Below the pieces are notes generated by a model. It did not search any database. It was not told the origin of the DNA and was given only the letters and a program-made list of their open reading frames with translations. This document shows positions 47,093 to 54,376 of a DNA stretch of 64,000 bases, piece after piece; the stretch's first letter is position 1, and each line of letters opens with the position of its first letter. The translations under genes and the position numbers were made by a program. The stretch lies in contig JAQTWB010000001.1 of NCBI GenBank assembly GCA_028689495.1, positions 1-64,000 on the forward strand, in the 5' to 3' direction. This stretch comes from a bacterium (GTDB lineage Bacteria > Bdellovibrionota_C > UBA2361 > SZUA-149 > JAQTWB01).

Positions 47093-49647
47093 GAAAACTT
47101 AGTTTATGGCTTCTTTTTTACTTGGCTCTGGTGACACCTGTTGATGTTCTGGCTCAACAACAGGCAATTGTCAGCCATGTCTCAATTAGTGGTGTAGATG
47201 CAGCAGACTATCATAGTGTCGTCACCGTCAGCGGTTTAAGGCTTGGCGACAGTTATAGCGAGGAGCAGGTCAATGCTGCCGTAGAAAAGATCAAACGATT
47301 TTATCGAAGAAAGGCATATTATCGCGCGGAGGTTTTTATTCTGAAGCCCCATCAAATGGGGAGAGGGTTGGTGGAAGTTCGTTTGAAGGTCAGAATGGGG
47401 AAACCGTTACTTGTGAGTTCAGTCGCAGTAGTTGGGGATCTGCCAGAAGAACTGGAGGACGCTATCGGCAATGAACTGGGGCGTTTGCCGGGAAGACCGG
47501 CAACGCGTGCGTTACTTCAGCGTGTGCGGCAGGGGGTTGAGGGAGTGCTATATGACGGAGGTTATTATCAGTCAGTTGTGCGTGCTCTGCCATTTGAAGA
47601 AAATTCTTCTGGGGTGGAGGCGGTGTTTCGGATCCGTGGGCAGAAGAGAGTTGATATTGAATTTAGCGGTAATGAGCTTTTCTCTGGGGAACAGTTAAAG
47701 CAACAGATTTTATCCCGAGATGCCGGAAGATTTGGTGCGGTGTTTGATGTCGAGTTCCTTCGACAGCAGTTGGAGGAGGTATATCGCTCGCAGGGATATA
47801 TGGACGTCAGGGTTCGCTTGCGAGATGACGAAACTCAGGAGTCTCGGCGTTTGGTCAAACTTCATATCAGCGAAGGTGGTCAATTCGAGACTGCTGATAT
47901 CGAAATACGAGGTTTATATTCACTTGAGGAACAAGAGATTCTCGATGCCTTAATATTGCCTGAAAGTGGTTTTTGGGCTTGGGTGATGTCGCGCAGACCT
48001 TATTATTCTCGTTCGCAGATGACGGAATATGCTAGCCGGTTACAGGTGTATTATCGCGATCAAGGATATCCTCAAGCCTTGGTTACAGGAGAAATTGAAA
48101 TTGATCGAGACGCTGAGATTGTTGTTCCCTACATCCAGATTAATGAAGGTGAGGCGGTAATTCTGAATGAACTGAGAGCAGATTGTCCTCCCCTCGAGTC
48201 CTATATCCGCGATGTTTTGCCGAGTAAGGGTGTTTGCTTGCATTGTCCAGTCCGCAGGACTGTGTTGCGTGAGATACGTAAAGAGATGCAGCAGGACTTG
48301 GGAGATCTTGGTTATCCTGTGTCGAGCGTCAAGAGTCGAATTTTGGATGATGGCGTATTAGAGTTGTCCTGTCATACTGGTGCTAAAACCGTAGTAGGAG
48401 AGGTTTTTTATCGAGGTATGAGCCTTGTTGCCGAGGAGGATATTGCGGCGGCGGCACAAATTGAATCTGGTCAAGCTTGGAGGCCACAAGACCTAAGGGC
48501 TGCCGAGAGAAGAATATTTCGTTTGGGTTTTTTCCGTCGCGTGTCTCTTCGACCGTTTGATGGGACGCTTGATGGCACGAAAGAGGATTTATTGATTGAG
48601 GTGGTTGAGCGAGAAACGGGTACAGTTAAGGCGGCGGTTTCTGTGGATAGTGAAGATGGTTTGCATCTTAATTTGGAAACTAACCAGAAGAACTTTGCTG
48701 GTAGCGGTAATGGGGTCAGGTTCGCGGCGGATGGTTTTGTGCGGAGTGGGAACAAATTTTTTGACGCGGCGCGACTTCGTGGACTCTACAGTATCCCCAC
48801 TGCCTTTGGTGGTAATGGGGAGATGTTTCTTGAAGCGTATACCCGTTATGCCATAAAGTTTGAGAATCATTTCAGTAGTGATCGTGTCGGTGGGAAATTG
48901 AACTATCGCTTACCTGTAGCTGAGAGATTATCGGCAGAATCAGGATTGGATTTTTATAATGAAAATCTTTCTGATGTGGATCCTTCAGTGATTCTTGGTG
49001 GATTTGATACTGGCGGGGTGTTTTATTCGAGTCTGTTTTTTAATTTGAAGCTGGATCAGCGGAATGATGCCTTTCATACTCAACGTGGCTGGATGACTGA
49101 GGCAGGGGCCAATATTTTCAGTCGCTACACGGGCAGTGAAGCTGATTTTCTGGCCTTACATGCCGAGCAGAGTAAGTGGTGGTCACTAGGTTCCAGTATC
49201 TCTTTGGCGCTTAAGCTGGGAGTTCAGTCGCTTTTGCCCACAGGTGAAGAGCAGCTTATACCGCTGGGGCAGAGGCTTTTCCTTGGTGGGCGCAGTTCGC
49301 TTAGGGGGTTCTCTCGGGCCAGCGTTTCATCTTTAAGCAGGACAGGTGAGGCGCTTGGTGGAGATTTTGCCCTGTATACTCGCAGTGAGTTGGAGTTCCC
49401 ACTGGTGGATAATTTCTCCTGGAGTATTTTTACTGATTTGGGGCATGTGTATTTGTTTCACAAAGGGGATTCCGCTGACGCGGTGGTGCAGGAGAGTTTT
49501 CTCTCGGACATTGCAGTTTCACCAGGAGTGGGTTTGCACTACCTTACTCCGATCGGTCCGCTGAGTCTGGAGGTTGCCCAGGGGTTGAGGAAAGGCCAAG
49601 GGACTGCAGATTTTCGAATTCTCGTGGGAATTGGCAGCAGTATTTAA
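47089..49647 (+). CDS. BamA/TamA-type outer-membrane barrel with POTRA domains
   Basis: 852 residues. A signal peptide ends near VLAQQQA. Several POTRA domains follow (VSHVSISGVDAADYHSV, VDIEFSGNELFSGEQLKQQI, ADIEIRGLYSLEEQEIL, GEVFYRGMSLVAEEDI). The C-terminal surface-antigen barrel has GQRLFLGGRSSLRGFSR, the conserved R-G-F loop of Omp85 proteins. With a TamB-like gene directly upstream it is best read as a TamA partner, though it has more POTRA domains than E. coli TamA, so it could be a second BamA. It inserts or secretes outer-membrane proteins. Confidence 0.87.
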   Translation: MRKLSLWLLFYLALVTPVDVLAQQQAIVSHVSISGVDAADYHSVVTVSGLRLGDSYSEEQVNAAVEKIKRFYRRKAYYRAEVFILKPHQMGRGLVEVRLKVRMGKPLLVSSVAVVGDLPEELEDAIGNELGRLPGRPATRALLQRVRQGVEGVLYDGGYYQSVVRALPFEENSSGVEAVFRIRGQKRVDIEFSGNELFSGEQLKQQILSRDAGRFGAVFDVEFLRQQLEEVYRSQGYMDVRVRLRDDETQESRRLVKLHISEGGQFETADIEIRGLYSLEEQEILDALILPESGFWAWVMSRRPYYSRSQMTEYASRLQVYYRDQGYPQALVTGEIEIDRDAEIVVPYIQINEGEAVILNELRADCPPLESYIRDVLPSKGVCLHCPVRRTVLREIRKEMQQDLGDLGYPVSSVKSRILDDGVLELSCHTGAKTVVGEVFYRGMSLVAEEDIAAAAQIESGQAWRPQDLRAAERRIFRLGFFRRVSLRPFDGTLDGTKEDLLIEVVERETGTVKAAVSVDSEDGLHLNLETNQKNFAGSGNGVRFAADGFVRSGNKFFDAARLRGLYSIPTAFGGNGEMFLEAYTRYAIKFENHFSSDRVGGKLNYRLPVAERLSAESGLDFYNENLSDVDPSVILGGFDTGGVFYSSLFFNLKLDQRNDAFHTQRGWMTEAGANIFSRYTGSEADFLALHAEQSKWWSLGSSISLALKLGVQSLLPTGEEQLIPLGQRLFLGGRSSLRGFSRASVSSLSRTGEALGGDFALYTRSELEFPLVDNFSWSIFTDLGHVYLFHKGDSADAVVQESFLSDIAVSPGVGLHYLTPIGPLSLEVAQGLRKGQGTADFRILVGIGSSI

Positions 49648-49721
49648 AAGCCGGGCTTGTCCATAATTGATGCAATTACTTTGGTTGCTATTGTCGTGCT
49701 TGCTGGTTATACAACTTTCAT

Positions 49722-49750
49722 CCGTGAACATACGGGCAATTTCCGGGGTA
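49722..49750 (+). repeat. Dispersed repeat core, degenerate copy G
   Basis: CCGTGAACATACGGGCAATT followed by TCCGGGGTA matches the repeat core GTGAACTTACGTGCAATTTCC with a few changes. It lies in the gap between the BamA/TamA-like gene and the thioredoxin gene. The first half of the repeat is not recognisable here. Confidence 0.55.
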
Positions 49751-49782
49751 CAGTCCTGAGACTAACTAGAATGGAGGAACAT

Positions 49783-50109
49783 ATGGCTGCTAACGCAATT
49801 GAAGTAACTGATGCCAATTTTGAAGAAGTTGTAATTAATTCCGACATCCCGGTGGTTGTTGATTTTTGGGCCCCATGGTGTGGTCCTTGCGTTACCGCGG
49901 CGCCAGCAGTTGACGAAATTGCAGCCGAGCTCAAAGGTAAGCTCAAGGTTTGCAAGATGAATGTTGATGTTAATCGAAATACTCCGGTGAAGTACAATGT
50001 TCGATCTATCCCGAACTTTATTGTCTTCAAGGGCGGAGCACTGCAAGAGCAATTTGCCGGCTTTTCTTCCAAGGATCAGCTGAAGAAAACGGTTGAAAAA
50101 TATCTCTAA
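49783..50109 (+). CDS. trxA: Thioredoxin
   Basis: 108 residues. The active site WAPWCGPC (C33, C36) lies in VVVDFWAPWCGPC, with the conserved cis-Pro loop in VRSIPNFIVFKGG. Small cytosolic dithiol reductant; likely partners include the Bcp peroxiredoxin in this window. A GGAGG site lies seven bases before the ATG, so the longer open frame upstream is not used. The residues after CGPC (VTAAPAVDE) differ from the usual CGPCK, which is a mild variation. The thi genes follow within 10 bp, so it may be the first gene of that operon. Confidence 0.95.
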   Translation: MAANAIEVTDANFEEVVINSDIPVVVDFWAPWCGPCVTAAPAVDEIAAELKGKLKVCKMNVDVNRNTPVKYNVRSIPNFIVFKGGALQEQFAGFSSKDQLKKTVEKYL

Positions 50110-50117
50110 GAGATGAA

Positions 50118-50321
50118 ATGAAGAATTCTATTTGCGTTAATGGCGAGAATATTGAAGTTCGGGCAACCAATCTGGATGAGCTTGTCGCGGAACTCGGGCT
50201 CTCCGGCAAGCAGATAGCCCTGGAGCAGAACGGGGTCATTGTGCCGCGTTCTGCTTATAGCGCAACTGAACTTGCCCCCGGGGATAAATTGGAAATCGTT
50301 CATTGCGTTGCAGGGGGATGA
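50118..50321 (+). CDS. thiS: Sulfur-carrier protein ThiS
   Basis: 67 residues of the ubiquitin-like fold, with the essential C-terminal diglycine in HCVAGG. The C-terminus is adenylated and converted to thiocarboxylate, the sulfur donor for the thiazole ring of thiamine. It is followed directly by thiG, which uses it. The stop codon overlaps an ATG that could also start thiG. ThiF- and ThiH-type genes are not in the window. Confidence 0.95.
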   Translation: MKNSICVNGENIEVRATNLDELVAELGLSGKQIALEQNGVIVPRSAYSATELAPGDKLEIVHCVAGG

Positions 50322-50323
50322 AG

Positions 50324-51148
50324 ATGGGGGTTACTACAGCAGATATTGAGCAAGTGCTGGAGAAAGATAGTTTCTCCATCGGTGGATATAGTTTCAGTTC
50401 CCGGCTTATCGTGGGTTCGGGCAAGTATAAAGACTTTGCTGAAACGAGAGAGGCCACGATTGCCTCTGGTTCACAGATGATAACTGTTGCTGTGCGTCGG
50501 GTGAATATCACCGATCCCACCAAAGAGTCGCTCTGGGACTATCTTCGTGACATTCCAGAATTAAGAATTCTTCCGAATACTGCTGGTTGCTACACAGTTG
50601 AAGATTGTCTTCGCACGGCGCGTTTGGCACGGGCTGCTGGAGTTGGTGATTTCGTTAAGGTGGAGGTCATCGGTGACGAGAAGACCCTTTATCCGGATAA
50701 CGAATGTACAATTGAAGCGGTGCGGGTTTTAAGCAAAGAGGGTTTTATTTGCCTTCCCTACATTACCGATGATCCAATCGTAGCGCGTAAATGTGTCGAT
50801 GCTGGTGCAAGTGCTGTGATGCCTCTGGCCGCTCCTATTGGCAGTGGCCTCGGTTTACAGAATATTTATAACCTCGCAATTATTATCGAACAATCACCTG
50901 TGCCGGTGATTGTTGATGCTGGAGTCGGCACGGCCTCTGATGCGGCAAGATGTCTTGAATTGGGCGCTTCTGCCGTGCTGACGAATTCGGCAATTGCTTG
51001 CGCCCAGAATCCTGTAATGATGGCCCGGGCGATGCGTGATGGAGTGCGTGCCGGTCGTGCGGCTTTCCTCGCAGGGCGAATGCCGATGAAGTTATACGCA
51101 AATGCAACAACGTCATTGTCAGGGCTCAGCCCACGTTTGTCCGCCTGA
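50324..51148 (+). CDS. thiG: Thiazole synthase ThiG
   Basis: About 274 residues, a TIM-barrel enzyme. The Schiff-base Lys lies in [17 protein letters not shown], the phosphate-binding GG region in [15 protein letters not shown], and [18 protein letters not shown] follows. It condenses the ThiS sulfur, dehydroglycine and deoxyxylulose phosphate into the thiazole. Two ATGs are possible, at 50318 (overlapping the thiS stop) and 50324; AGGGGG spaced six bases before 50324 favours the second. Confidence 0.95.
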   Translation: MGVTTADIEQVLEKDSFSIGGYSFSSRLIVGSGKYKDFAETREATIASGSQMITVAVRRVNITDPTKESLWDYLRDIPELRILPNTAGCYTVEDCLRTARLARAAGVGDFVKVEVIGDEKTLYPDNECTIEAVRVLSKEGFICLPYITDDPIVARKCVDAGASAVMPLAAPIGSGLGLQNIYNLAIIIEQSPVPVIVDAGVGTASDAARCLELGASAVLTNSAIACAQNPVMMARAMRDGVRAGRAAFLAGRMPMKLYANATTSLSGLSPRLSA

Positions 51149-51149
51149 A

Positions 51150-51818
51150 GTGTCGACCCGTTTTCTTTATCTGATTACCGATGGTGGGCCGTTGCGGATG
51201 GGCGGTCGACTTCATTCCGTGCTTGGAAATATCATTTCTGCTTACGGCAATCATATTCTTGCCGTTCAGATTCGCGAACAGGTGGGCGATATCCCTGCGA
51301 CTGATGAAGACGTGTTGGGACTCGGTCGTTCGATACGCTCATGTTTAAAGGATCAGGGTGTGAAGTTGATAGTCAGCCGTCGCCTTGATTTGGCATTGGC
51401 GATGGGTGCAGATGCTGTCCATCTTGGTTCTAACCTTACTTCAAGCGGCTATTTTGACACTTCGGCATTACATGCCGCACATCAGGGCAAATTGGAGGCT
51501 GGTGTTTCAGTTCATTCGCTTGATGAGGCGATCGTCGCTAATCGCGCCGGAGCCGATTATCTGCTGTTGAGTCCTGTTTTTCCGACGATTTCCAAGTCTA
51601 TGGACAGAAGGTTGGCGTTGTCGCCCACAGGAGTTTCAGCTATTCGCCAACAGGTTAAGGGACCTTTGATAGGCCTGGGCGGTATTGATTCGGAGAATTT
51701 TTCTGAAGTGATGTCTGCCGGAGCAGATGCGGTAGCAGTTATTGGTTCTGTATTTTGTGCTTCAGATCCATTGGCGGCGATAGCTTCGTTTGTTGAGGCG
51801 CGGAAGAGGTGGCGGTAG
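51150..51818 (+). CDS. thiE: Thiamine-phosphate synthase ThiE
   Basis: About 222 residues, a TIM barrel: FLYLITDGG at the N-terminus, AVQIREQ (Lys replaced by Arg-Glu-Gln in the usual V-Q-L-R-E/D-K strand), GADAVHLGS, SVHSLDEA, GADYLLLSPVFPTISK and GLGGIDSEN. It joins the hydroxymethylpyrimidine and thiazole phosphates. GTG 51150 is preferred: it follows the thiG stop by one base (TGAAGTG). A longer frame from 51102 would overlap thiG by 47 bases. It is the last gene before the DUF559/repeat module. Confidence 0.9.
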   Translation: MSTRFLYLITDGGPLRMGGRLHSVLGNIISAYGNHILAVQIREQVGDIPATDEDVLGLGRSIRSCLKDQGVKLIVSRRLDLALAMGADAVHLGSNLTSSGYFDTSALHAAHQGKLEAGVSVHSLDEAIVANRAGADYLLLSPVFPTISKSMDRRLALSPTGVSAIRQQVKGPLIGLGGIDSENFSEVMSAGADAVAVIGSVFCASDPLAAIASFVEARKRWR

Positions 51819-51832
51819 GCTGGGCATGATTA

Positions 51833-52019
51833 GGACCACCCCGCCCTGACGGGCACCCCTCCGGAGGAGGGGAATATAATTCCCCACGATTTAATTCCTC
51901 TCAAGCCGACAACGGGCTGATTTTTTGAAGGTGGGGAATATAATTTGAAGAATTACGAAAATTGTACAGAGCTCCTAGCGATAAGCGCTAGAGAGTTTCG
52001 TAATATCAATTTCCCGGTG
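51833..52019 (+). repeat. 187-bp perfect direct repeat, left copy
   Basis: Identical over its length to 52534-52720. It starts GGACCACCCCGCCCTGACGG and ends with TTTCCCGGTG. Its first ~88 bases are the same as the 3' coding end of the DUF559 gene, so this copy is the tail of a lost gene. It also contains a CTAGCG-ATAAG-CGCTAG hairpin. Confidence 0.93.
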
Positions 52020-52158
52020 ATAGGTTGCAGCCGAGAAGGTTGCCGCTTTTGGCATCGGTGATCAATTCCCCTTGATCGGAGGGGTGGCAGGCGCAGCCGC
52101 GAAGGTTGCCGTTTTTGGTATCGGTGATCAATTCCCCTCCATCGGAGGGGTGGCAGGC
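52015..52158 (+). repeat. 66-bp minisatellite, about two units, upstream of DUF559
   Basis: Units of exactly 66 bp with GCGAAGGTTGCCGTTTTTGG, TATCGGTGATCAATTCCCCT and CCATCGGAGGGGTGGCAGGC. Each holds a CCCCTCC-ATC-GGAGGGG hairpin. The first unit is slightly diverged (GATAGGTTGCAGCCGAGAAG and TTGATCGGAGG). Confidence 0.88.
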
Positions 52159-52180
52159 GCAGCCTGACGGGGTGGTGGAA

Positions 52181-52621
52181 ATGCGTAAAACAAAACACTA
52201 CAAGTCTTTACCTTTCAACCCTGCGTTAAGGGATAAAGCCAAAGCTTTACGTAAAGCAGGTATGTTGCATGAAACATTCCTGTGGCTTGAATTAAAAGGT
52301 AAAAAATTGCACGGGCTGGACTTTGATCGTCAAAAAATCATAGGTAACTATATTGTCGATTTTTACTGTGCCGAAAAAACTACAGTGATTGAAGTAGATG
52401 GCAGCTCTCATGACGGCAAGCAGCTTGAGGATGCTAATCGAGATGCGTATTTGAATGGTTTGGGCCTGACTGTGGTTCGTTTGCTGGCAATAGATGTGTT
52501 GCAGAATATTGAAGGGGTTGTAGCTTTCTTAAGGGACCACCCCGCCCTGACGGGCACCCCTCCGGAGGAGGGGAATATAATTCCCCACGATTTAATTCCT
52601 CTCAAGCCGACAACGGGCTGA
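52181..52621 (+). CDS. DUF559-family endonuclease-fold protein embedded in repeats
   Basis: 146 residues. The central block DRQKIIGNYIVDFYCAEKTT and VIEVDGSSHD is the DUF559 (Vsr/PD-(D/E)XK-like) core: Asp in IVDFY and the E-x-D pair in VIEVDG. Such proteins are predicted metal-dependent endonucleases; the biological role is not established. The last ~29 codons are encoded by the 187-bp repeat, so the gene and repeat are one unit. It is flanked by 66-bp minisatellites on both sides. Base and codon use are more AT-rich in the core than in the flanking repeats, suggesting transfer. Confidence 0.85.
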   Translation: MRKTKHYKSLPFNPALRDKAKALRKAGMLHETFLWLELKGKKLHGLDFDRQKIIGNYIVDFYCAEKTTVIEVDGSSHDGKQLEDANRDAYLNGLGLTVVRLLAIDVLQNIEGVVAFLRDHPALTGTPPEEGNIIPHDLIPLKPTTG

Positions 52622-52720
52622 TTTTTTGAAGGTGGGGAATATAATTTGAAGAATTACGAAAATTGTACAGAGCTCCTAGCGATAAGCGCTAGAGAGTTTC
52701 GTAATATCAATTTCCCGGTG
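52534..52720 (+). repeat. 187-bp perfect direct repeat, right copy
   Basis: Identical to 51833-52019. Here its first 88 bases are the 3' coding end of the intact DUF559 gene; the rest is intergenic and leads into the second minisatellite array. Confidence 0.93.
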
Positions 52721-52954
52721 GCAGGCGCAGCCGCGAAGGTTGCCGTTTTTGGTATCGGTGATCAATTCCCCTCCATCGGAGGGGTGGCAGGCGCAGCCGC
52801 GAAGGTTGCCGCTTTTGGCATCGGTGATCAATTCCCCTCCATCGGAGGGGTGGCAGGCGCAGCCGCGAAGGTTGCCGTTTTTGGTATCGGTGATCAATTC
52901 CCCTCCATCGGAGGGGTGGCAGGCGTAGCCTGACGGGGTGGTGGAAATGCGTAA
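52720..52954 (+). repeat. 66-bp minisatellite, three units, ending in a DUF559 5' stub
   Basis: Three 66-bp units (GGGG boundaries at 52781, 52847 and 52913). The sequence after the array repeats the DUF559 leader GACGGGGTGGTGGAA and then ATGCGTAA (52947-52954), the first eight bases of the DUF559 coding region, after which the copy stops. All three plus-strand frames happen to be long because 66 is a multiple of three. Confidence 0.88.
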
Positions 52955-52970
52955 CCTGTGCAGCCGAGCT

Positions 52971-52991
52971 GGCGTGCAATTTGAGGGTTAG
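52971..52991 (+). repeat. Dispersed repeat core, truncated copy H
   Basis: GGCGTGCAATTTGAGGGTTAG matches the right end of the dispersed ~70-bp repeat with changes. It supplies the TAA stop codon of exbD (TTA at 52988-52990). The left part is missing, directly beside the right edge of the DUF559 module. Confidence 0.5.
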
Positions 52992-53419
52992 TTGGTTTGT
53001 CCGCCCGGGATTTCATTTAATGCTCGAGCAAGGATTTCCAATTTTTGTACGCCAAGGTTTTGAGCCGTATCAAGGGCCTTGACGACAAAGTGGTGTGGGG
53101 TCTCCTGGTCTGCGTTAATGACTAGCGAGGCAGATTTTGCTTTTTCCAGTAGCCCGCAGAGATTTTTTTCCAGAGATGCGCTATCGCAGCCCATATCGCC
53201 CGCCGTCATTGTTCCTTTACTGTCTATGGAAAGTGTAACAGGCTCATTTTTTTCTGCGGCCTTTCCTCCGCTGGCCCCAGGTAATTTGATATCGAGATGT
53301 TTTGTTTCGTCAAAGGTGGTTGTCACCATGAAGAAGATAAGAAGATTGAATACGACATCAATCATTGGAGTGAGGTTAATTTCGTCGTTCTGCAGAGTGC
53401 GTTTGTGGCGAAAGTTCAT
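52988..53419 (-). CDS. exbD: ExbD/TolR-type biopolymer transport protein
   Basis: 143 residues: a single N-terminal membrane helix with the essential Asp in LTPMIDVVFNLLIFFMV, and a periplasmic C-terminal domain (DADQ and LDTAQNLGVQKLEI parts). It works with ExbB to couple the proton gradient to TonB or to a Tol/Pal-like system. It follows the ExbB gene by 13 bp. No tonB or tolA gene is present in the window. The stop codon lies in a truncated dispersed-repeat copy. Confidence 0.92.
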   Translation of the reverse strand: MNFRHKRTLQNDEINLTPMIDVVFNLLIFFMVTTTFDETKHLDIKLPGASGGKAAEKNEPVTLSIDSKGTMTAGDMGCDSASLEKNLCGLLEKAKSASLVINADQETPHHFVVKALDTAQNLGVQKLEILARALNEIPGGQTN

Positions 53420-53432
53420 GGCCTGTTGCCTT

Positions 53433-54101
53433 TTAACGGATTGTCGCAGCAGAGTCGTTCGATCTTTTCTGGTCGCTTGATGATCTTACGGACAGGGCGT
53501 GGCATACTTCGGCGGACCATATTTCCAAAGTGTCGCTGATTTCTTCAGTGCGGGCGAGAAAGTAGCGGTAGAAAATAGTGCTCGGTATGGCGACAACAAG
53601 GCCAAAGGCGGTGGTCAGCAGCGCTGCAGAGATACCGCCGGAAAGTGCCGTTGCATTGCCTATGCCCTCCATGTGCAAGACAGAAAAGGTCTCAATCATG
53701 CCAAAGACTGTGCCGAGCAAACCGAGCAGTGGAGCAACGGTAGCGACGGTCGAGAGAATGGCCAGAAAGCGATCGAGCTCAACATTAAGTGCGCGCCCGC
53801 GGATTTCGGCTCTTTGCCAGAGCTCCTCTCGAGATTCATGGCTATGAGCCAGGAGTTCGGCAAAGATTCTGCCGGCCATGGACGGTGATTGTTCGGCGAC
53901 AATTAACGCCTGTTGTTCCTGCCCATCAAGGAGGAGGCTGATGATTCGCGTTCGTAGCGCATTTGGTGCAGCCTGCTGAGCCTTGGGTCCCCAGAGAAGG
54001 CGATAGATGATCACGGTCAGAGAGAGGATGGAGCAAGCCAGCAGCGGATACATAACCCATCCGCCTCTGGAGATAATTTCGAAAAAGTTTAAAAAAGCCA
54101 T
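53433..54101 (-). CDS. exbB: ExbB/TolQ/MotA-family proton channel protein
   Basis: 222 residues with three membrane helices: VMYPLLACSILSLTVIIYRLLW, a helix around ATVAPLLGLLGTVFGMIETF, and GISAALLTTAFGLVVAIPST. The APLLGLLGTVFGMI motif is diagnostic of the family. It forms the pentamer channel with ExbD. First gene of the exbB-exbD pair. The upstream 275-bp gap to lnt contains small inverted repeats, including GCGCCTAA/TTAGGCGC, but no clear promoter I can assign. Confidence 0.92.
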   Translation of the reverse strand: MAFLNFFEIISRGGWVMYPLLACSILSLTVIIYRLLWGPKAQQAAPNALRTRIISLLLDGQEQQALIVAEQSPSMAGRIFAELLAHSHESREELWQRAEIRGRALNVELDRFLAILSTVATVAPLLGLLGTVFGMIETFSVLHMEGIGNATALSGGISAALLTTAFGLVVAIPSTIFYRYFLARTEEISDTLEIWSAEVCHALSVRSSSDQKRSNDSAATIR

Positions 54102-54376
54102 TGGTGTAATGGTAGCGCCTAATTTATATCGTATTCAAAAGCCAGGTTGCACAAGGTTGTACCGTGCGATTGTCGAATGGTTAGGCGCGGTATACAACTG
54201 ATGCTCTCATTGCCATAGGAAAGCAGTTCCCAGAGGTCGTTTAATACCTCAATAAGTAAGGTTTTACTACAGTGGCTCTCTGCTTGGCCCGGTGGTATGT
54301 CCCGCATAAGTTCTATAGCAGCATTCTCAGAGAATTCCGTTGAGTCTTCTGGGCGGAATGGATTAATACTTGGATT

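Noticed and set aside
50110-50117. Possible thiamine riboswitch before thiS
   Set aside because: Only 8 bp separate trxA and thiS, and the upstream gap to the barrel gene has no riboswitch motifs.
52646-52933. Open frame of 22-residue repeats over the minisatellite
   Set aside because: Open in several frames on both strands because the unit is 66 bp; no ribosome site and no relation to known repeat proteins.
51833-52954. CRISPR array
   Set aside because: The 66-bp units are contiguous without unique spacers, and no cas gene is present.
54097-54120. tRNA-like string GCCATTGGTGTAATGGTAGC
   Set aside because: It overlaps the exbB start, no T-arm or acceptor complement follows, and no anticodon arm can be drawn; chance resemblance.
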